Shown here: piece by piece, positions 27,301-35,849 of the stretch
Position numbering within the stretch: the first letter of the stretch is position 1
How the letters are laid out: each line of letters starts with the position of its first letter
NCBI RefSeq assembly: GCF_021295345.1
Contig: NZ_JAIMJB010000002.1
Coordinates: 248,001-312,000 of the forward strand
Direction of reading: 5' to 3'
Origin: Motilimonas eburnea
Lineage (GTDB): Bacteria; Pseudomonadota; Gammaproteobacteria; Enterobacterales; CBDFNC01
DNA: 64,000 nucleotides
Position numbers and translations under genes: made by a program
The notes under the pieces: model-generated
What the model was told of the DNA's origin: nothing
Seen by the model: the letters and a program-made list of their open reading frames with translations, nothing else
Databases searched by the model: none

Positions 27301-27414
27301 TGGGTCATAGGCTTCAGGAATAGTATTAAACGCCTGAATGCCCAAAAAGGTGAGCACAGCAATAAGAAATAGTGTGATGCGACTGTTATTCAGCGAAAAA
27401 GAGGTCATCGACAT
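24337..27414 (-). CDS. RND efflux transporter, inner membrane permease
   Basis: A 1025-residue RND (AcrB-superfamily) permease with the typical two-fold layout: an N-terminal membrane helix, a large periplasmic loop, six helices, then the repeat. Motifs are FPGASPKRVEELVSDPLEKAV, the helix 4 motif ALGMLVDNGIVMSENI and the C-terminal SLAGIVINNAIVFLEQ. Helix 4 has Asp-Asn where AcrB has Asp-Asp, as in several other RND subfamilies, so the proton relay differs slightly. The ATG overlaps the adaptor stop by one base (TAATG). No outer membrane TolC-like gene is present, so the pump must borrow one. The substrate is not predictable. Confidence 0.92.
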   Translation of the reverse strand: MSMTSFSLNNSRITLFLIAVLTFLGIQAFNTIPEAYDPGFTIRSAQVITQFPGASPKRVEELVSDPLEKAVLELAELDYVKSQSKNGVSILTVAIKDEYSELQPIWDKLRRKIERAAIQLPEGVGTPVVNDEFGDVFGIVLAIHGEGFSYRELKQTAEDLRSGLFLLDDVAKVDLHGVQQEQIKLKFDANALATYELTPNQLADMLAKQNIVLSGGNVAFGQERLPLEPSGNYVTPEEINGTLVTLPNSGKTVRLDTLVTIESGYEFPVNNPVSFSGTPSVNVAIAMVEGGNNVRLGDQVNDYIDAFSRTLPLGLEISKVYFAPIEVEEKVNQFVLSLVQSMLVVGLVMFIFLGWRTGLIVSLLIPISMLTTILVMSKIGLGLDQISLAALIIALGMLVDNGIVMSENILVRFNQGVDKVTAAIDSANELKFPLLTSSLTTSAAFLPIYLAQSNMGEYTGALFVVVSITLLASWVLSLVLIPLLCVLLLKQTEPVTLTRFTWYANILKWVIRYRWLTMGTMAIVTLIGFQAMKLIPTIFFPPSERNFFKMEVTLPMGTSIEHSQEVVADIEQFLSTLSSRESDDAERQITTLAPTNQGINSWSVYVGYSGPRYILPHSSRTSSPEYSFWIINTHDYRDNPELMQRIEAYVYEHHPDAIATTRLIENGAAILNPVEIRINGVNQEKVLEITQGVKAKLASIAGLKDMTDDWGQKTKTVRVIIDQQKAALAGVSNRDIALSLQSSLVGKNLSEFRDGIVNIPIVLTHVDREKLNIEHILALPIYTPTASIALSQIADVDIVWQNAKIYRRNSYKTVTIGAQLEPGYTANEGLNAILPWLEAESKTWPSNTFFEIGGEFEKSKQSSGSISENIPLALFAIIALLIAQFNSFRKPLIVLTAIPISFIGVVVGLLVGNSFFGFMTLLGVISLAGIVINNAIVFLEQVDIELGSSQCAVKALISAGERRMKPILLTALTTVLGMIPLLLTGGAMWQTMAIAIIAGLIFSTLLTLILVPVLYSIFYRVEVRD

Positions 27415-28463
27415 TATTTATCCTCAACGCTTACTTGCTGCCCTTCTCTAACTTGGCTGACACCAGCGACAACCACTCGTTCCCCCTCTAATAGCCCATT
27501 GGAAATGGTAATGCCTTGCTCACTCATACCTGCCACGGTCACGGCACGTTGTTTAAGCACATTTGTCTCAGGATCAACGATAAATACATAATGCCCTTGA
27601 CCATGACTCAGCACGGTATGACTCGGTAGTACCACAGTTTGGGCCATGCCAACTGCTTCGGCCGTGACTTTAACCGTTGTCCCTGTAAATAACCTGTGCC
27701 CTAACGGAGGCTGCATCACTAGCGATACTTGGAGCTGTTGGCTACTTTGTTGGCTAATACTAAGTTCATCAATTTCGAGCTGTAAGGGTTTCGAGATACC
27801 TTCAATGTTCGCACTCAGCTTCACATCCCTTGCAGATTGCAGCCTAACAAACTGAGATTGGGGTACCGTAATGGTGATTCTGTATTGTTGTACATCTTGT
27901 AAGGTGAGAACCTTGGTCGAAGCGGTCACTTTGGTAAAGTTATCGACATGTCGTTGGCTTACCACACCGTTAAATGGCGCGATTAATGATGTATATTCAA
28001 GATCTTCTAAACTTTGTTCATAAGCGGCTTGGGCTGAAATATACTGAGATTCTAACAGTTCTAAATTTGACTCACTGATGACATTTTTAAGGTTAAGTTT
28101 TAGGCCTCGCTGATATTCCGCTTTGGCTTGCTTTAAAGCGGCGCCACGCGATTTTTTGTTGATCCGCTGCTGGTGATCATCGAGCTGAGCTAAAAGCTGT
28201 CCCTTTTCAACGTGTTGTCCAGACTTAATAGGTAGGTCGGTGAGCTCTCCTTGAATTCTGAAGTTCATGTCAATGGTCTTATTGGCTTCTATCACCCCAG
28301 TGAAATGCCTAATTTGGTATTGTTTATGGTTCACTATGAGGGTTTTAACCGGTTTAATTGGTGCAGTAATATCTTGAGAAACTGCTGCTTTTTCACACCC
28401 CACAAGCGGGAGTACCCACATTAAGACCATGATTTCTTTTTTAAAACTGCGTGACACTTTCAT
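27414..28463 (-). CDS. RND periplasmic adaptor (membrane fusion protein), lipoprotein
   Basis: A 349-residue membrane fusion protein whose signal peptide ends LPLVGC, so C23 should be lipidated and anchored in the inner membrane. It shows the split lipoyl domain (IQGELTDLPIKSGQHVEKGQLLAQLDD and, after the hairpin, LIAPFNGVVSQRHV), a coiled-coil hairpin between about residues 95 and 145, a beta-barrel and a membrane-proximal domain (SHTVLSHGQGHYVFIVD). The ATG at 28463 is chosen because the extra upstream residues precede the leader. It is divergent from the LytS-type kinase gene. Confidence 0.9.
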   Translation of the reverse strand: MKVSRSFKKEIMVLMWVLPLVGCEKAAVSQDITAPIKPVKTLIVNHKQYQIRHFTGVIEANKTIDMNFRIQGELTDLPIKSGQHVEKGQLLAQLDDHQQRINKKSRGAALKQAKAEYQRGLKLNLKNVISESNLELLESQYISAQAAYEQSLEDLEYTSLIAPFNGVVSQRHVDNFTKVTASTKVLTLQDVQQYRITITVPQSQFVRLQSARDVKLSANIEGISKPLQLEIDELSISQQSSQQLQVSLVMQPPLGHRLFTGTTVKVTAEAVGMAQTVVLPSHTVLSHGQGHYVFIVDPETNVLKQRAVTVAGMSEQGITISNGLLEGERVVVAGVSQVREGQQVSVEDK

Positions 28464-28552
28464 TTCTACCAACCATAACAACGCTAATTTCTCGCCATGG
28501 TAATGAGTTCATTGAAGTTAGATACAAGAAAGCGTACGTTTGGCACAATTTA

Positions 28553-28594
28553 GGTCATGATTGGGTCAACAGATGGCATTGCTTCACATATAAT
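28553..28594 (+). promoter_or_regulatory. Promoter of the LytS/LytTR operon with GGTCA direct repeats
   Basis: A consensus TATAAT lies at 28589-28594; the matching -35 (TCAACA at 28566-28571) is poor. Two GGTCA repeats at 28553-28557 and 28564-28568, 11 bp apart, overlap the upstream edge of the -35. This is the layout of an activator-dependent promoter. The start would be near 28601, just before the TTG start codon of the kinase. The same 160-bp region also separates the divergent pump operon. Confidence 0.5.
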
Positions 28595-28624
28595 GCGAAA
28601 CACTTAAATCATCGAGAGCCTATT

Positions 28625-29668
28625 TTGAAGTCACTGATACCGAAGCTGTCCCTTACTCGACAAGATCTGCTCTTACTCGTCGTGTGGCCTTTAGTTAACT
28701 CTATTATTGTGTACACAGCCCTTTATTATGTCATGTTCGTATTGGATAACCCTCGGGCCCCGACCTATGCCCTTCGTGTACTTGCGACAATATTTACAAT
28801 TTGCGCATTATTCTGGTTTTTCCGTAGGTTAATTGAAGCAAACAATAACGCAATTTTTCGATATAGGCTGATCTATCAGGTGATGATCAACTTAGGGTTG
28901 GTTTCATTAGCCATTGCTATCGCATCTTACAGCTTCACGCTACCTCAAACATTCGATAGCGTAACCGTGTTTCAGATATTTCGTCTAAAATTCCTCATCT
29001 ATCTCAACATGCTACTTCAAGTAGCTGTTTATACGATGGTTATTCACAGTTGGCAGCTGAAAGAAAAAGCACTAGAGTTGGAAATGTCGTTAAAACAATC
29101 TGAGATTTCTTTGTTACGAATTCAAACAAATCCACATTTCTTGTTTAATACCCTAAACCTACTCCACAGTGAAATTCCCGAGCGTCCAGAGTTAGCTCAG
29201 GAGCTTATCTTTGAACTTAGTGATCTACTTCGGGGGACCATCGCAGTTGCGGATAAAAAACGTATCTCACTCCATGATGAGGTGGCGTTGATCGAGCACT
29301 ACTTGGCAATCCAAAAGGCTCGCTTTACCGAGCGATTAGATGTCAAGATGGATATTGATCGGGCTAGCCAATCGCTTCAAATCCCCCCGATGTTAATTTT
29401 GCCACTGGTAGAAAACGTCATAAAACATGCGCTTAGCAAGACCATAAACAAGATTTACCTCGAAGTAAAAACACGTTATGTCGATGGTGTGCTCTCAATT
29501 TTAGTGAACAACACTTGGTCTGAAAGCGCCATACCTCAGTTTGAAGCAGGCAGTGGCCATGGCAATATCAGCGAAACCTTGGGTTTAGAATACGACAACG
29601 CCAACTTTTCAATAAGCTTTGCCAATCAAGTTACCTCGGCTGTCATCACTATTCGTCCTGATTTTTAA
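28625..29668 (+). CDS. LytS-type membrane sensor histidine kinase
   Basis: A 347-residue kinase with four predicted membrane helices in the first ~140 residues (for example LLLLVVWPLVNSIIVYTALY and VLATIFTICALFWFF) and a short coiled coil. A His_kinase domain follows, with the phospho-acceptor block RIQTNPHFLFNTLNLLHSE, and then an HATPase domain with LPLVENVIKHAL. The start is inferred as TTG at 28625: the open frame continues upstream, but the promoter lies at 28589-28594 and no ATG precedes the first helix. The cognate regulator follows 10 nt later. Its position opposite the RND genes suggests pump control. Confidence 0.88.
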   Translation: MKSLIPKLSLTRQDLLLLVVWPLVNSIIVYTALYYVMFVLDNPRAPTYALRVLATIFTICALFWFFRRLIEANNNAIFRYRLIYQVMINLGLVSLAIAIASYSFTLPQTFDSVTVFQIFRLKFLIYLNMLLQVAVYTMVIHSWQLKEKALELEMSLKQSEISLLRIQTNPHFLFNTLNLLHSEIPERPELAQELIFELSDLLRGTIAVADKKRISLHDEVALIEHYLAIQKARFTERLDVKMDIDRASQSLQIPPMLILPLVENVIKHALSKTINKIYLEVKTRYVDGVLSILVNNTWSESAIPQFEAGSGHGNISETLGLEYDNANFSISFANQVTSAVITIRPDF

Positions 29669-29678
29669 GGAGGTCCCT

Positions 29679-30404
29679 GTGTATCGAGTTTTGTTAATTG
29701 ATGACGAGCCCGCCGCGACTAAAGCTTTGCAGCGCAGTTTAAATGCGTTTGAACAGCTAGAAGTGATAGGTTGCTATCAGGATCCACAACAAGGTATTGA
29801 TGCCATCTGTGAACTGACACCCGACATCGTATTTATGGATATTGAGATGCCTGGATTGGACGGTTTAATGGTTGCCAAAGCAACTGAACATATTCCGTAT
29901 CACCTCATCTATGTCACGGCTTATGCCGAATACGCTTTAAGCGCTTTTGAAACCAAAGTCATCGATTATCTATTAAAGCCCGTGAGACCAATTAGAATTG
30001 AGCGTTGTCTTGAAAAAATTGAGCAATTATCTTCTCAAGTAAGCGCTGAAATTGCCTCCGAAATATTGATTTTTGACGGTAAAACAACCTACAGGTTGGC
30101 TGATAAAGATATCAGTTTTATCGAAAGTATCGGACGCTACCAGCAGGTTAACCTAACCCCGCTAGCCGCGGAAAAATTTCAACTAAAAACCATAGTCACC
30201 GAAGCGACTATGGCAAGTTTTGAAGCCGATTTTGCTTCAAATAAATTAGTGAGAGTCCATCGTAGTTATATCGTTAACTTGAACCTTGTAATACGCGTTC
30301 ACCGTGAATCTCGAAATACCTTGCTCTCATTAATGGATGTAACCAAAAGCATCCCCGTTGCTAGAGCGAAAGTGGCTTTGATCAATCAATATTTTGATAA
30401 TTAA
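29679..30404 (+). CDS. LytTR-family response regulator
   Basis: A 241-residue regulator with an N-terminal receiver (YRVLLIDDEPAATKAL, phospho-acceptor D54 in FMDIEMPGLDG, conserved lysine in YLLKPVRPIR) and a C-terminal LytTR DNA-binding domain (KDISFIESIGRYQQVNL, LVRVHRSYIVNLNLV, IPVARAK). The start is GTG at 29679, after a perfect GGAGG; the longer frame from 29619 would overlap the kinase gene. LytTR proteins bind pairs of short direct repeats, which are visible in the divergent promoter region upstream. Confidence 0.93.
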   Translation: MYRVLLIDDEPAATKALQRSLNAFEQLEVIGCYQDPQQGIDAICELTPDIVFMDIEMPGLDGLMVAKATEHIPYHLIYVTAYAEYALSAFETKVIDYLLKPVRPIRIERCLEKIEQLSSQVSAEIASEILIFDGKTTYRLADKDISFIESIGRYQQVNLTPLAAEKFQLKTIVTEATMASFEADFASNKLVRVHRSYIVNLNLVIRVHRESRNTLLSLMDVTKSIPVARAKVALINQYFDN

Positions 30405-30894
30405 CGGGATTTAACTATAGCATTCTGCGATTGCTCCCTAACTTATCTGTGTTGGCAGTAGAAACTTCAAAAACGCCTGATGAAGCATAAACCATACGCA
30501 AGAGATGGTTTATGCTGCATTGTTCACCAACATCGGCTTACCTATATAGTGAATGTTTTAATGAGGCTGGTCAGGTTACACTTTCCTTTATAAACCGATT
30601 GAATGAATATCTACCTAGTTCCCCAAGCAACACCTTTGGTAAATATCAAAACAAATTCCCGCCATCAGCCTCAAAAGTGTGAAGCATAAAAGAAATCTGT
30701 GCTTGTATTTCAGGCATATTTCACTGGAGTTTTTAGAGAGGGGATATCCCTCGGCTAAACATGTTTTGCTAGCTATTTTATGTATTGGATAGCTACCTTA
30801 CAGTGAAGAAAACTAGTAAACGGCTAATATTAAGATTAAACGTAGACCCGCCAGTTTGGCAGCACATAGATTAACGATATAAAAAGGAACTAAT
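30405..30894. other. Gene-free region upstream of nupC, with 11-bp inverted repeat
   Basis: About 490 bp without a credible gene. GCATAAACCAT (30485-30495) and its perfect complement (30505-30515) form an 11-bp stem with a 9-nt loop. It has no T run, so it could be a weak terminator of the upstream operon or an operator. The remainder should hold the nupC promoter; I see no clear CRP or CytR site. Confidence 0.5.
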
Positions 30895-32133
30895 ATGGCA
30901 GCAATAATGAGTCTTATAGGGATAGGTGCACTGCTCTTCATTGCCTATCTTTTAAGTGATAACAAAAAAGCAATCAATTACCGCACTATTTTTGGGGCGT
31001 TTGCGATTCAAGCGGGTCTTGGTGCATTTGTACTGTATGTCCCATTTGGTAAAGATGTACTAGAAAGCATTTCTGGTGCAGTACAAGCTATCATTGATAG
31101 CGCACAAGCCGGTATCGACTTTCTATTCGGTGGCCTAGTGAGCGGTAAGATGTTTGAAGTATTTGGCGGTGGCGGCTTCGTATTCGCGTTCCGTGTACTT
31201 CCTATCATTATCTTCTTCTCTTCATTGATTGCGGTACTTTACTACCTTGGCGTAATGCAATGGATCATCAAGCTAATCGGTGGTGCACTACACAAAGTGC
31301 TACGCATCAGCCGCCCAGAAGCCATGTCTGCAACGGCAAACATCTTCGTAGGTCAAACTGAAGCTCCTCTCGTTGTTCGCCCCTACATTCCAAAGATGAC
31401 TCAGTCTGAGCTATTTGCCATCATGGTAGGTGGTCTAGCGAGTGTGGCAGGCTCTGTACTAGCAGGTTACGCTGGCCTTGGCGTAGAGCTAAAATACCTT
31501 ATCGCTGCATCATTCATGGCGGCGCCAGGTGGTCTATTAATGGCGAAAATGATCAAGCCTGAAGTTGACCAAGTGGTAGACATGGACTCAGCCATTGCTG
31601 AACAAGACAAAGAAAATGCTAACGTGATTGATGCTGCAGCGTCAGGTGCTTCTTCTGGTCTACAACTGGCGCTTAACGTAGGTGCTATGTTACTTGCCTT
31701 CATCGGTCTAATCGCACTGATGAACAACATGGTCGGTTACATCGGTGGTCTATTCGGCGCTGAAAACTTCACTATCCAATTAATCCTAGGTTACGTGTTC
31801 GCACCTGTTGCTTGGTTAATCGGTGTGCCATGGGCAGAAGCAGTACAAGCTGGTAGCTTCATCGGTCAAAAACTGATCCTAAACGAATTCGTTGCTTACA
31901 TCGACTTCGTTGGCGTACGCGACACGCTATCAATGAACACTCAAGTTATCGTGACCTTTGCGCTATGTGGTTTCGCTAACCTGGCGTCAGTGGCTATCCT
32001 ACTGGGTGGTCTAGGTACGATGGCACCAACACGTCGTCATGACATCGCTCGCTTAGGTATGAAAGCAGTAGCGGCGGCTTCATTAGCTAACTTAATGAGT
32101 GCTGCACTAGCTGGCTTCTTTATTGCGCTATAA
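30895..32133 (+). CDS. nupC: Concentrative nucleoside transporter NupC
   Basis: A 412-residue inner membrane cation/nucleoside symporter of the CNT family. Features include the N-terminal helices, the gate-like [35 protein letters not shown] (nucleoside site), [37 protein letters not shown] and the C-terminal [20 protein letters not shown]. Codon use is more uniform and highly expressed-like than in its neighbours. It completes the uptake route with the OmpK/Tsx-like porin, add, deoD and deoB. AAGGAAC precedes the ATG. Confidence 0.95.
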   Translation: MAAIMSLIGIGALLFIAYLLSDNKKAINYRTIFGAFAIQAGLGAFVLYVPFGKDVLESISGAVQAIIDSAQAGIDFLFGGLVSGKMFEVFGGGGFVFAFRVLPIIIFFSSLIAVLYYLGVMQWIIKLIGGALHKVLRISRPEAMSATANIFVGQTEAPLVVRPYIPKMTQSELFAIMVGGLASVAGSVLAGYAGLGVELKYLIAASFMAAPGGLLMAKMIKPEVDQVVDMDSAIAEQDKENANVIDAAASGASSGLQLALNVGAMLLAFIGLIALMNNMVGYIGGLFGAENFTIQLILGYVFAPVAWLIGVPWAEAVQAGSFIGQKLILNEFVAYIDFVGVRDTLSMNTQVIVTFALCGFANLASVAILLGGLGTMAPTRRHDIARLGMKAVAAASLANLMSAALAGFFIAL

Positions 32134-32161
32134 TTTCAACTTAGCAAGATAAACTACAACG

Positions 32162-32187
32162 AACCGGCCCTAAAGGCCGGTTTTTTT
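32162..32187 (+). terminator. Intrinsic terminator of nupC
   Basis: A 7-bp stem ACCGGCC/GGCCGGT (32163-32169 with 32175-32181) with a 5-nt loop, followed by seven T residues. Confidence 0.93.
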
Positions 32188-32200
32188 ATGCCTGCTAAAA

Positions 32201-32674
32201 TTAACCCTTTATGTCAGCTAACACCGCACCGGTAGCTTGGTTTAAGGCTTGATAGCTTAGCCCAATGTCTAGCCCTCTTCGGCCCCCGCTAACATAAATC
32301 TGCTCAAACTGCTGGGCCGAACTGTCGACAAATGTCGGCAAACGCTTCTTTTGCCCTATGGGGCTAATGCCGCCTACGATATAGCCTGTTACGCGCTCCG
32401 CATCTGCTGGCTGTGCCATCACCATTTTTTTCAGCTTAGCGGCCTTGGCCAGCGCTTTAAGATCTAACATGCCTGAAACAGGCACAATCGCAACCACCAT
32501 TTTATGTTTGTCGCTGGCATCACAGGCCAGTAAGGTTTTAAACACAGCTTCTGGCGCTAAACCTAGTTTATCGGCGGCTTCTTTACCAAAGTCCTGATTG
32601 GATTTGTCGTGTTCATATTCGAGCAACTCAAATGGGATCTTTTTCTTATGCAACAAGTTAACTGCCGGTGTCAT
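32201..32674 (-). CDS. ybaK: Cys-tRNA(Pro)/Cys-tRNA(Cys) deacylase YbaK
   Basis: YbaK hydrolyses Cys-tRNA(Pro) made in error by prolyl-tRNA synthetase. The 157-residue protein has the family hallmarks MTPAVNLLHKKKIPFELLEYEHD, VFKTLLACDA with the catalytic lysine, VSGMLDLKALAKAAKLKKM, VTGYIVGGISPIGQKKRLPT and ISGGRRG-type VSGGRRGLDI. Length matches E. coli YbaK (159 aa). It is transcribed alone, convergent with nupC. Confidence 0.93.
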   Translation of the reverse strand: MTPAVNLLHKKKIPFELLEYEHDKSNQDFGKEAADKLGLAPEAVFKTLLACDASDKHKMVVAIVPVSGMLDLKALAKAAKLKKMVMAQPADAERVTGYIVGGISPIGQKKRLPTFVDSSAQQFEQIYVSGGRRGLDIGLSYQALNQATGAVLADIKG

Positions 32675-32757
32675 GCTGTTCTCTGTATTTGTTGAACTTT
32701 TTCTTGTTATAGCAAGACTGGCGGTTGGAGAAAAGTAGCGGATTTGAATTGTTAAGC

Positions 32758-32784
32758 AAAAAAAAGCCCCAACTGAGTGGGGCT
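32758..32784 (-). terminator. Intrinsic terminator of the chitinase gene
   Basis: On the minus strand a 7-bp stem (32784-32778 with 32771-32765) and 6-nt loop is followed by eight T residues (A run 32758-32765). It lies 27 bp past the chitinase stop. Confidence 0.92.
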
Positions 32785-32810
32785 TGAATGATTAATACGT
32801 TAACTTAGGA

Positions 32811-35171
32811 TTATTTTGTTACTGGCGGTAACGTGTCAAAGTAGCTTGCATGTCCATTAACAAACTTACTGCCTTGAGTGCGGTCCCAGTTAATTGACCA
32901 TGTCATCACACCACGTAGGTTGTTGTAACCTTCAGGGTTTTGCAGTACGTATTTACCGCCAAAGCTCTTACCTGAAATCAGGTAATCCATGGCTTTTTGC
33001 GTATCAGCCACACTGACGTAACCGCCGGAAGGTGCTGCTGCAGGGATAGAAGGTAGACCTATAGCCACTTGATCAGGACGTAGGCCCGGGAAGAAGTGGT
33101 CGCCAACCTTAAAGCCAGCTAGCATCATTTCTGTCATGGCGACGATAAAGTCGGGTGTACCTTGACCGTAAGCTTGTCCATCCAGCGCATTGATACTGCC
33201 TGTGTTGTATAGCTGAACGTGAATAACCGTTAACTCATCACGTAGAGCGTGAATAATCGGTAGGTAAGCCCCTTCCAACGGGCCATATGCACGGTAACCG
33301 CTTTGGACGTATAGGGTTTCTGGTGCCATGGTTAAGATCAAATCACCATTAAAGTGAGCGATAATGTCTTTCACCGCACGGATCATATTAACCGTTGTGA
33401 CTGTGGTTGGGTTGCGGAAGTCTTTATCATTAGAATCTAACGCAAGTGTTGAACCACCTTCTAAGTCGATATCCAGACCATCGAAACCGTAGTTTTCGAT
33501 CATGCGGATCATGCTGGTGGTAAACTCTTCACGCTCAGCATCGGATTTCAATTTCACATGGGCATTTGCACCACCAATTGAAATTAACACTTTTTGGCCA
33601 CGGGCTTGAACAAATTCAATGTCCGCTTTCATTTGCGCTTCACTATGACCTAGCTTAGTTTGGATATCTAAGATCATGTCAGATTCGCTGCCACGTTTTG
33701 GCTCAGCAAACGACACGTTGATGATATCCCATTCAGGTGATACTTCTGGAAGTAGCGGGAAGCCACTGCCGTTTTCAAAGTTGTGCCAGTAACCAATCAC
33801 GGCGCGATCTGCTAGCGGTGGAATGCTGGTTGCTTTGATTGTTTTAGTCGCTTCGGCTTGGTTCGCCTTGCTATCCGTTGCGACCACTTTCACTGTGTGA
33901 TCACCGTCGGTGTTAAACACAAGGTTGTAGCTGTATGGGTAGCTGGTATCTGTGCCTACTAGGGCGCCATCTTGATAGAAGTCAACCTTAGTAATAGTGG
34001 CAGGGATAGATTCAGCGGCGACTTCAACTGCCACCGGTTTACCTGTGTTCACCTTGGCTTTACTTGGCTCGGTGATGCTAACAACAACAGGTTGATCACT
34101 TACCTTGATATTGCTAAGAGCAACACCGGTTAGGTTTTTGCTGTCTGTAGCAACGGCCTTAAGCGCAATATCGCCTAAGTCCATGGCTTGATAGCTGGCC
34201 GTGAACGGTGCATTGGTATCAACACCAATTGATGCGCCATTGGCAAAAAATTCAACACTGGTAATAGTGCGATTAGCATCGGTTGATTTCGCATTTACCG
34301 CTAAATCAATCAAGCTACCTTGTAAGTACGCGCTGCCCTTCGCGGGGGCGGTAAAGCTTACTTCAGTAACAACAGCAGGACACGCTTTAACTTCTACCCA
34401 AGCGTCTTGCCATGCGCTGCCCACGCCAGGCTCGTAATAGAAACCTTGGTCAGAAGAACACCAACCACCGATGACACACTCATAGCCTTTTTCGTTGTTT
34501 TGAACGATATCACCGGCTGCATATACAGTGCCTGCTTTGTACATAGGCTCATCACATACGCCTGATGATGGCGGTGGAGTTGGCTCTTGGGTCGGCTCTT
34601 GAGTCGGCTCTTGAGTTGGCTCTTGAGTCGGCTCTTGAGTCGGCTCTTGAGTTGGCTCTTGAGTTGGCTCTTGAGTCGGCTCTTGTGTCGGCGTTACACC
34701 GCTACAGCTAATTTCATTCCAGAACCAGTTGCCACCCGCTACCGGGGTTTCCCAGCTGCCAGGGTTGTTTTTAGCTTCGAAACACAAGCCGTTATAGGTC
34801 ACTTGGTCGCCATTACTGACCTTAGTTTTACCAGGCACCCAAACAATCATATCGACTGGAGGCTGACTTGGCTCAACGGTTGGCTCAACGGTTGGCTCTG
34901 ATGTAGGCGGAACACTTGGCTCAGCGGTAGGCTCTTGGGTAGGAGTTGTGCCACAGCTTGCCGCATCCCAAAACCAAGAGGTGGCCGTCGGGGTTTCCCA
35001 CGTACCTGGGTTGTTTTTCGCCACGTAACAGCTGTCTTTATAAATGACTAAATCGCCGTTACTTACTTTTGTTTTACCTGCTTGCCATTGAATTGGCTCA
35101 GCAGCGAGTGCTTGTGAACTTACACAAGCGCCAATCACCAAAGAGGCGATGGCCGTTAATTTCATCTTCAT
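32811..35171 (-). CDS. Secreted multidomain GH18 chitinase
   Basis: A 786-residue exported chitinase. The signal peptide ends AQALA-like at SSQALA|AEP. Two CBM5/12 chitin-binding modules follow (about residues 27-75 and 108-157; both have KTKVSNGD and AKNNPG..WETP), then a PTQE repeat linker, a third CBM5/12-like module (about 205-262), two Ig-like modules (about 265-445) and a GH18 barrel. The catalytic motif DGLDIDLE lies at 564-571 with the acid E571. It would hydrolyse insoluble chitin outside the cell. ATG at 35171 is preferred over the one at 35180 because AGGA is well spaced only for the former. It has its own terminator. Confidence 0.92.
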   Translation of the reverse strand: MKMKLTAIASLVIGACVSSQALAAEPIQWQAGKTKVSNGDLVIYKDSCYVAKNNPGTWETPTATSWFWDAASCGTTPTQEPTAEPSVPPTSEPTVEPTVEPSQPPVDMIVWVPGKTKVSNGDQVTYNGLCFEAKNNPGSWETPVAGGNWFWNEISCSGVTPTQEPTQEPTQEPTQEPTQEPTQEPTQEPTQEPTQEPTPPPSSGVCDEPMYKAGTVYAAGDIVQNNEKGYECVIGGWCSSDQGFYYEPGVGSAWQDAWVEVKACPAVVTEVSFTAPAKGSAYLQGSLIDLAVNAKSTDANRTITSVEFFANGASIGVDTNAPFTASYQAMDLGDIALKAVATDSKNLTGVALSNIKVSDQPVVVSITEPSKAKVNTGKPVAVEVAAESIPATITKVDFYQDGALVGTDTSYPYSYNLVFNTDGDHTVKVVATDSKANQAEATKTIKATSIPPLADRAVIGYWHNFENGSGFPLLPEVSPEWDIINVSFAEPKRGSESDMILDIQTKLGHSEAQMKADIEFVQARGQKVLISIGGANAHVKLKSDAEREEFTTSMIRMIENYGFDGLDIDLEGGSTLALDSNDKDFRNPTTVTTVNMIRAVKDIIAHFNGDLILTMAPETLYVQSGYRAYGPLEGAYLPIIHALRDELTVIHVQLYNTGSINALDGQAYGQGTPDFIVAMTEMMLAGFKVGDHFFPGLRPDQVAIGLPSIPAAAPSGGYVSVADTQKAMDYLISGKSFGGKYVLQNPEGYNNLRGVMTWSINWDRTQGSKFVNGHASYFDTLPPVTK
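34579..34686. repeat. 12-bp tandem repeat encoding the PTQE linker
   Basis: Nine back-to-back copies of a 12-bp unit (GTYGGCTCTTGR on the plus strand) encode PTQE nine times in the chitinase linker. Single-base differences among units suggest recent expansion. The unit is a multiple of three, so copy-number change alters linker length without frameshift. Confidence 0.95.
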
Positions 35172-35420
35172 AATTTTCATCCTGAAAGTGTCACAATAAG
35201 ATCCTTTATTGCCATTTCATCATAAATCAATTTTGTCCGCGTTAACCAATTGGGACCGGCAAAATTAGATCAGACTCAACTTTTTACATTCAAAACAATC
35301 ACATTTTCCAACAGCTGGGAATGTAACTCACACTTTTGGCCGATTCGCCCCCCATTTCATCTGATTAATAATCCTTTAGAATCAGGTACAATGAGGCTTA
35401 AAAAAATAAGGAAGCTAACC

Positions 35421-35849
35421 ATGACTTCAACCATTATTCGCTGCCCCCATTGCGCCGCCAACAATCGCATTGACAATCAAAAACTCGTGGATCACCCCAA
35501 GTGCGGTAAATGTAAGAAGAGTTTGCTGTTTGGCGCCCCTATCGAGGCAACACAAGATAACTTCAATGCCTTAATCCATAGCGGCCTGACGGTGGTGGTG
35601 GATTTCTGGGCCAGTTGGTGTGGCCCATGTATGCAATTTGCGCCGACATTTAAGGCTGCAGCAGCAGAATTTGGACAAAAGGTGGTATTTGTCAAGGTTA
35701 ATACCGAAGAGCAAACCGCCTTAAGCAGTGAATACCGTATTCGTAGCATTCCAACGTTAATGATTTTTCAGAGCGGAGCAATTAGACAGCAGCTTGCCGG
35801 CGCATTGCCACCGAGCCAATTCAATCAGTGGTTAGCGCAAAATAGTTAG
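35421..35849 (+). CDS. trxC: Thioredoxin 2
   Basis: TrxC is a cytoplasmic protein disulfide reductase with an extra zinc finger. The 142-residue protein has the N-terminal zinc site CPHC and CGKC, then a thioredoxin domain with FWASWCGPCMQF and the cis-proline loop IRSIPTLMIF. The ATG at 35421 is preceded by AAGGAAG; a much longer upstream frame is rejected. The TAG stop at 35847-35849 coincides with the left TA flank and first base of a MITE, so the element inserted exactly at the gene end. Confidence 0.95.
   Translation: MTSTIIRCPHCAANNRIDNQKLVDHPKCGKCKKSLLFGAPIEATQDNFNALIHSGLTVVVDFWASWCGPCMQFAPTFKAAAAEFGQKVVFVKVNTEEQTALSSEYRIRSIPTLMIFQSGAIRQQLAGALPPSQFNQWLAQNS

Noticed and set aside
34587-34901. 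Plus-strand frame of Leu/Ser/Arg repeats opposite the chitinase linker
   Set aside because: It is the antisense reading of the PTQE tandem repeat and has no start signal.
35250-35420. 57-codon N-terminal extension of trxC
   Set aside because: The extension has no family similarity, and AAGGAAG directly precedes the ATG at 35421.
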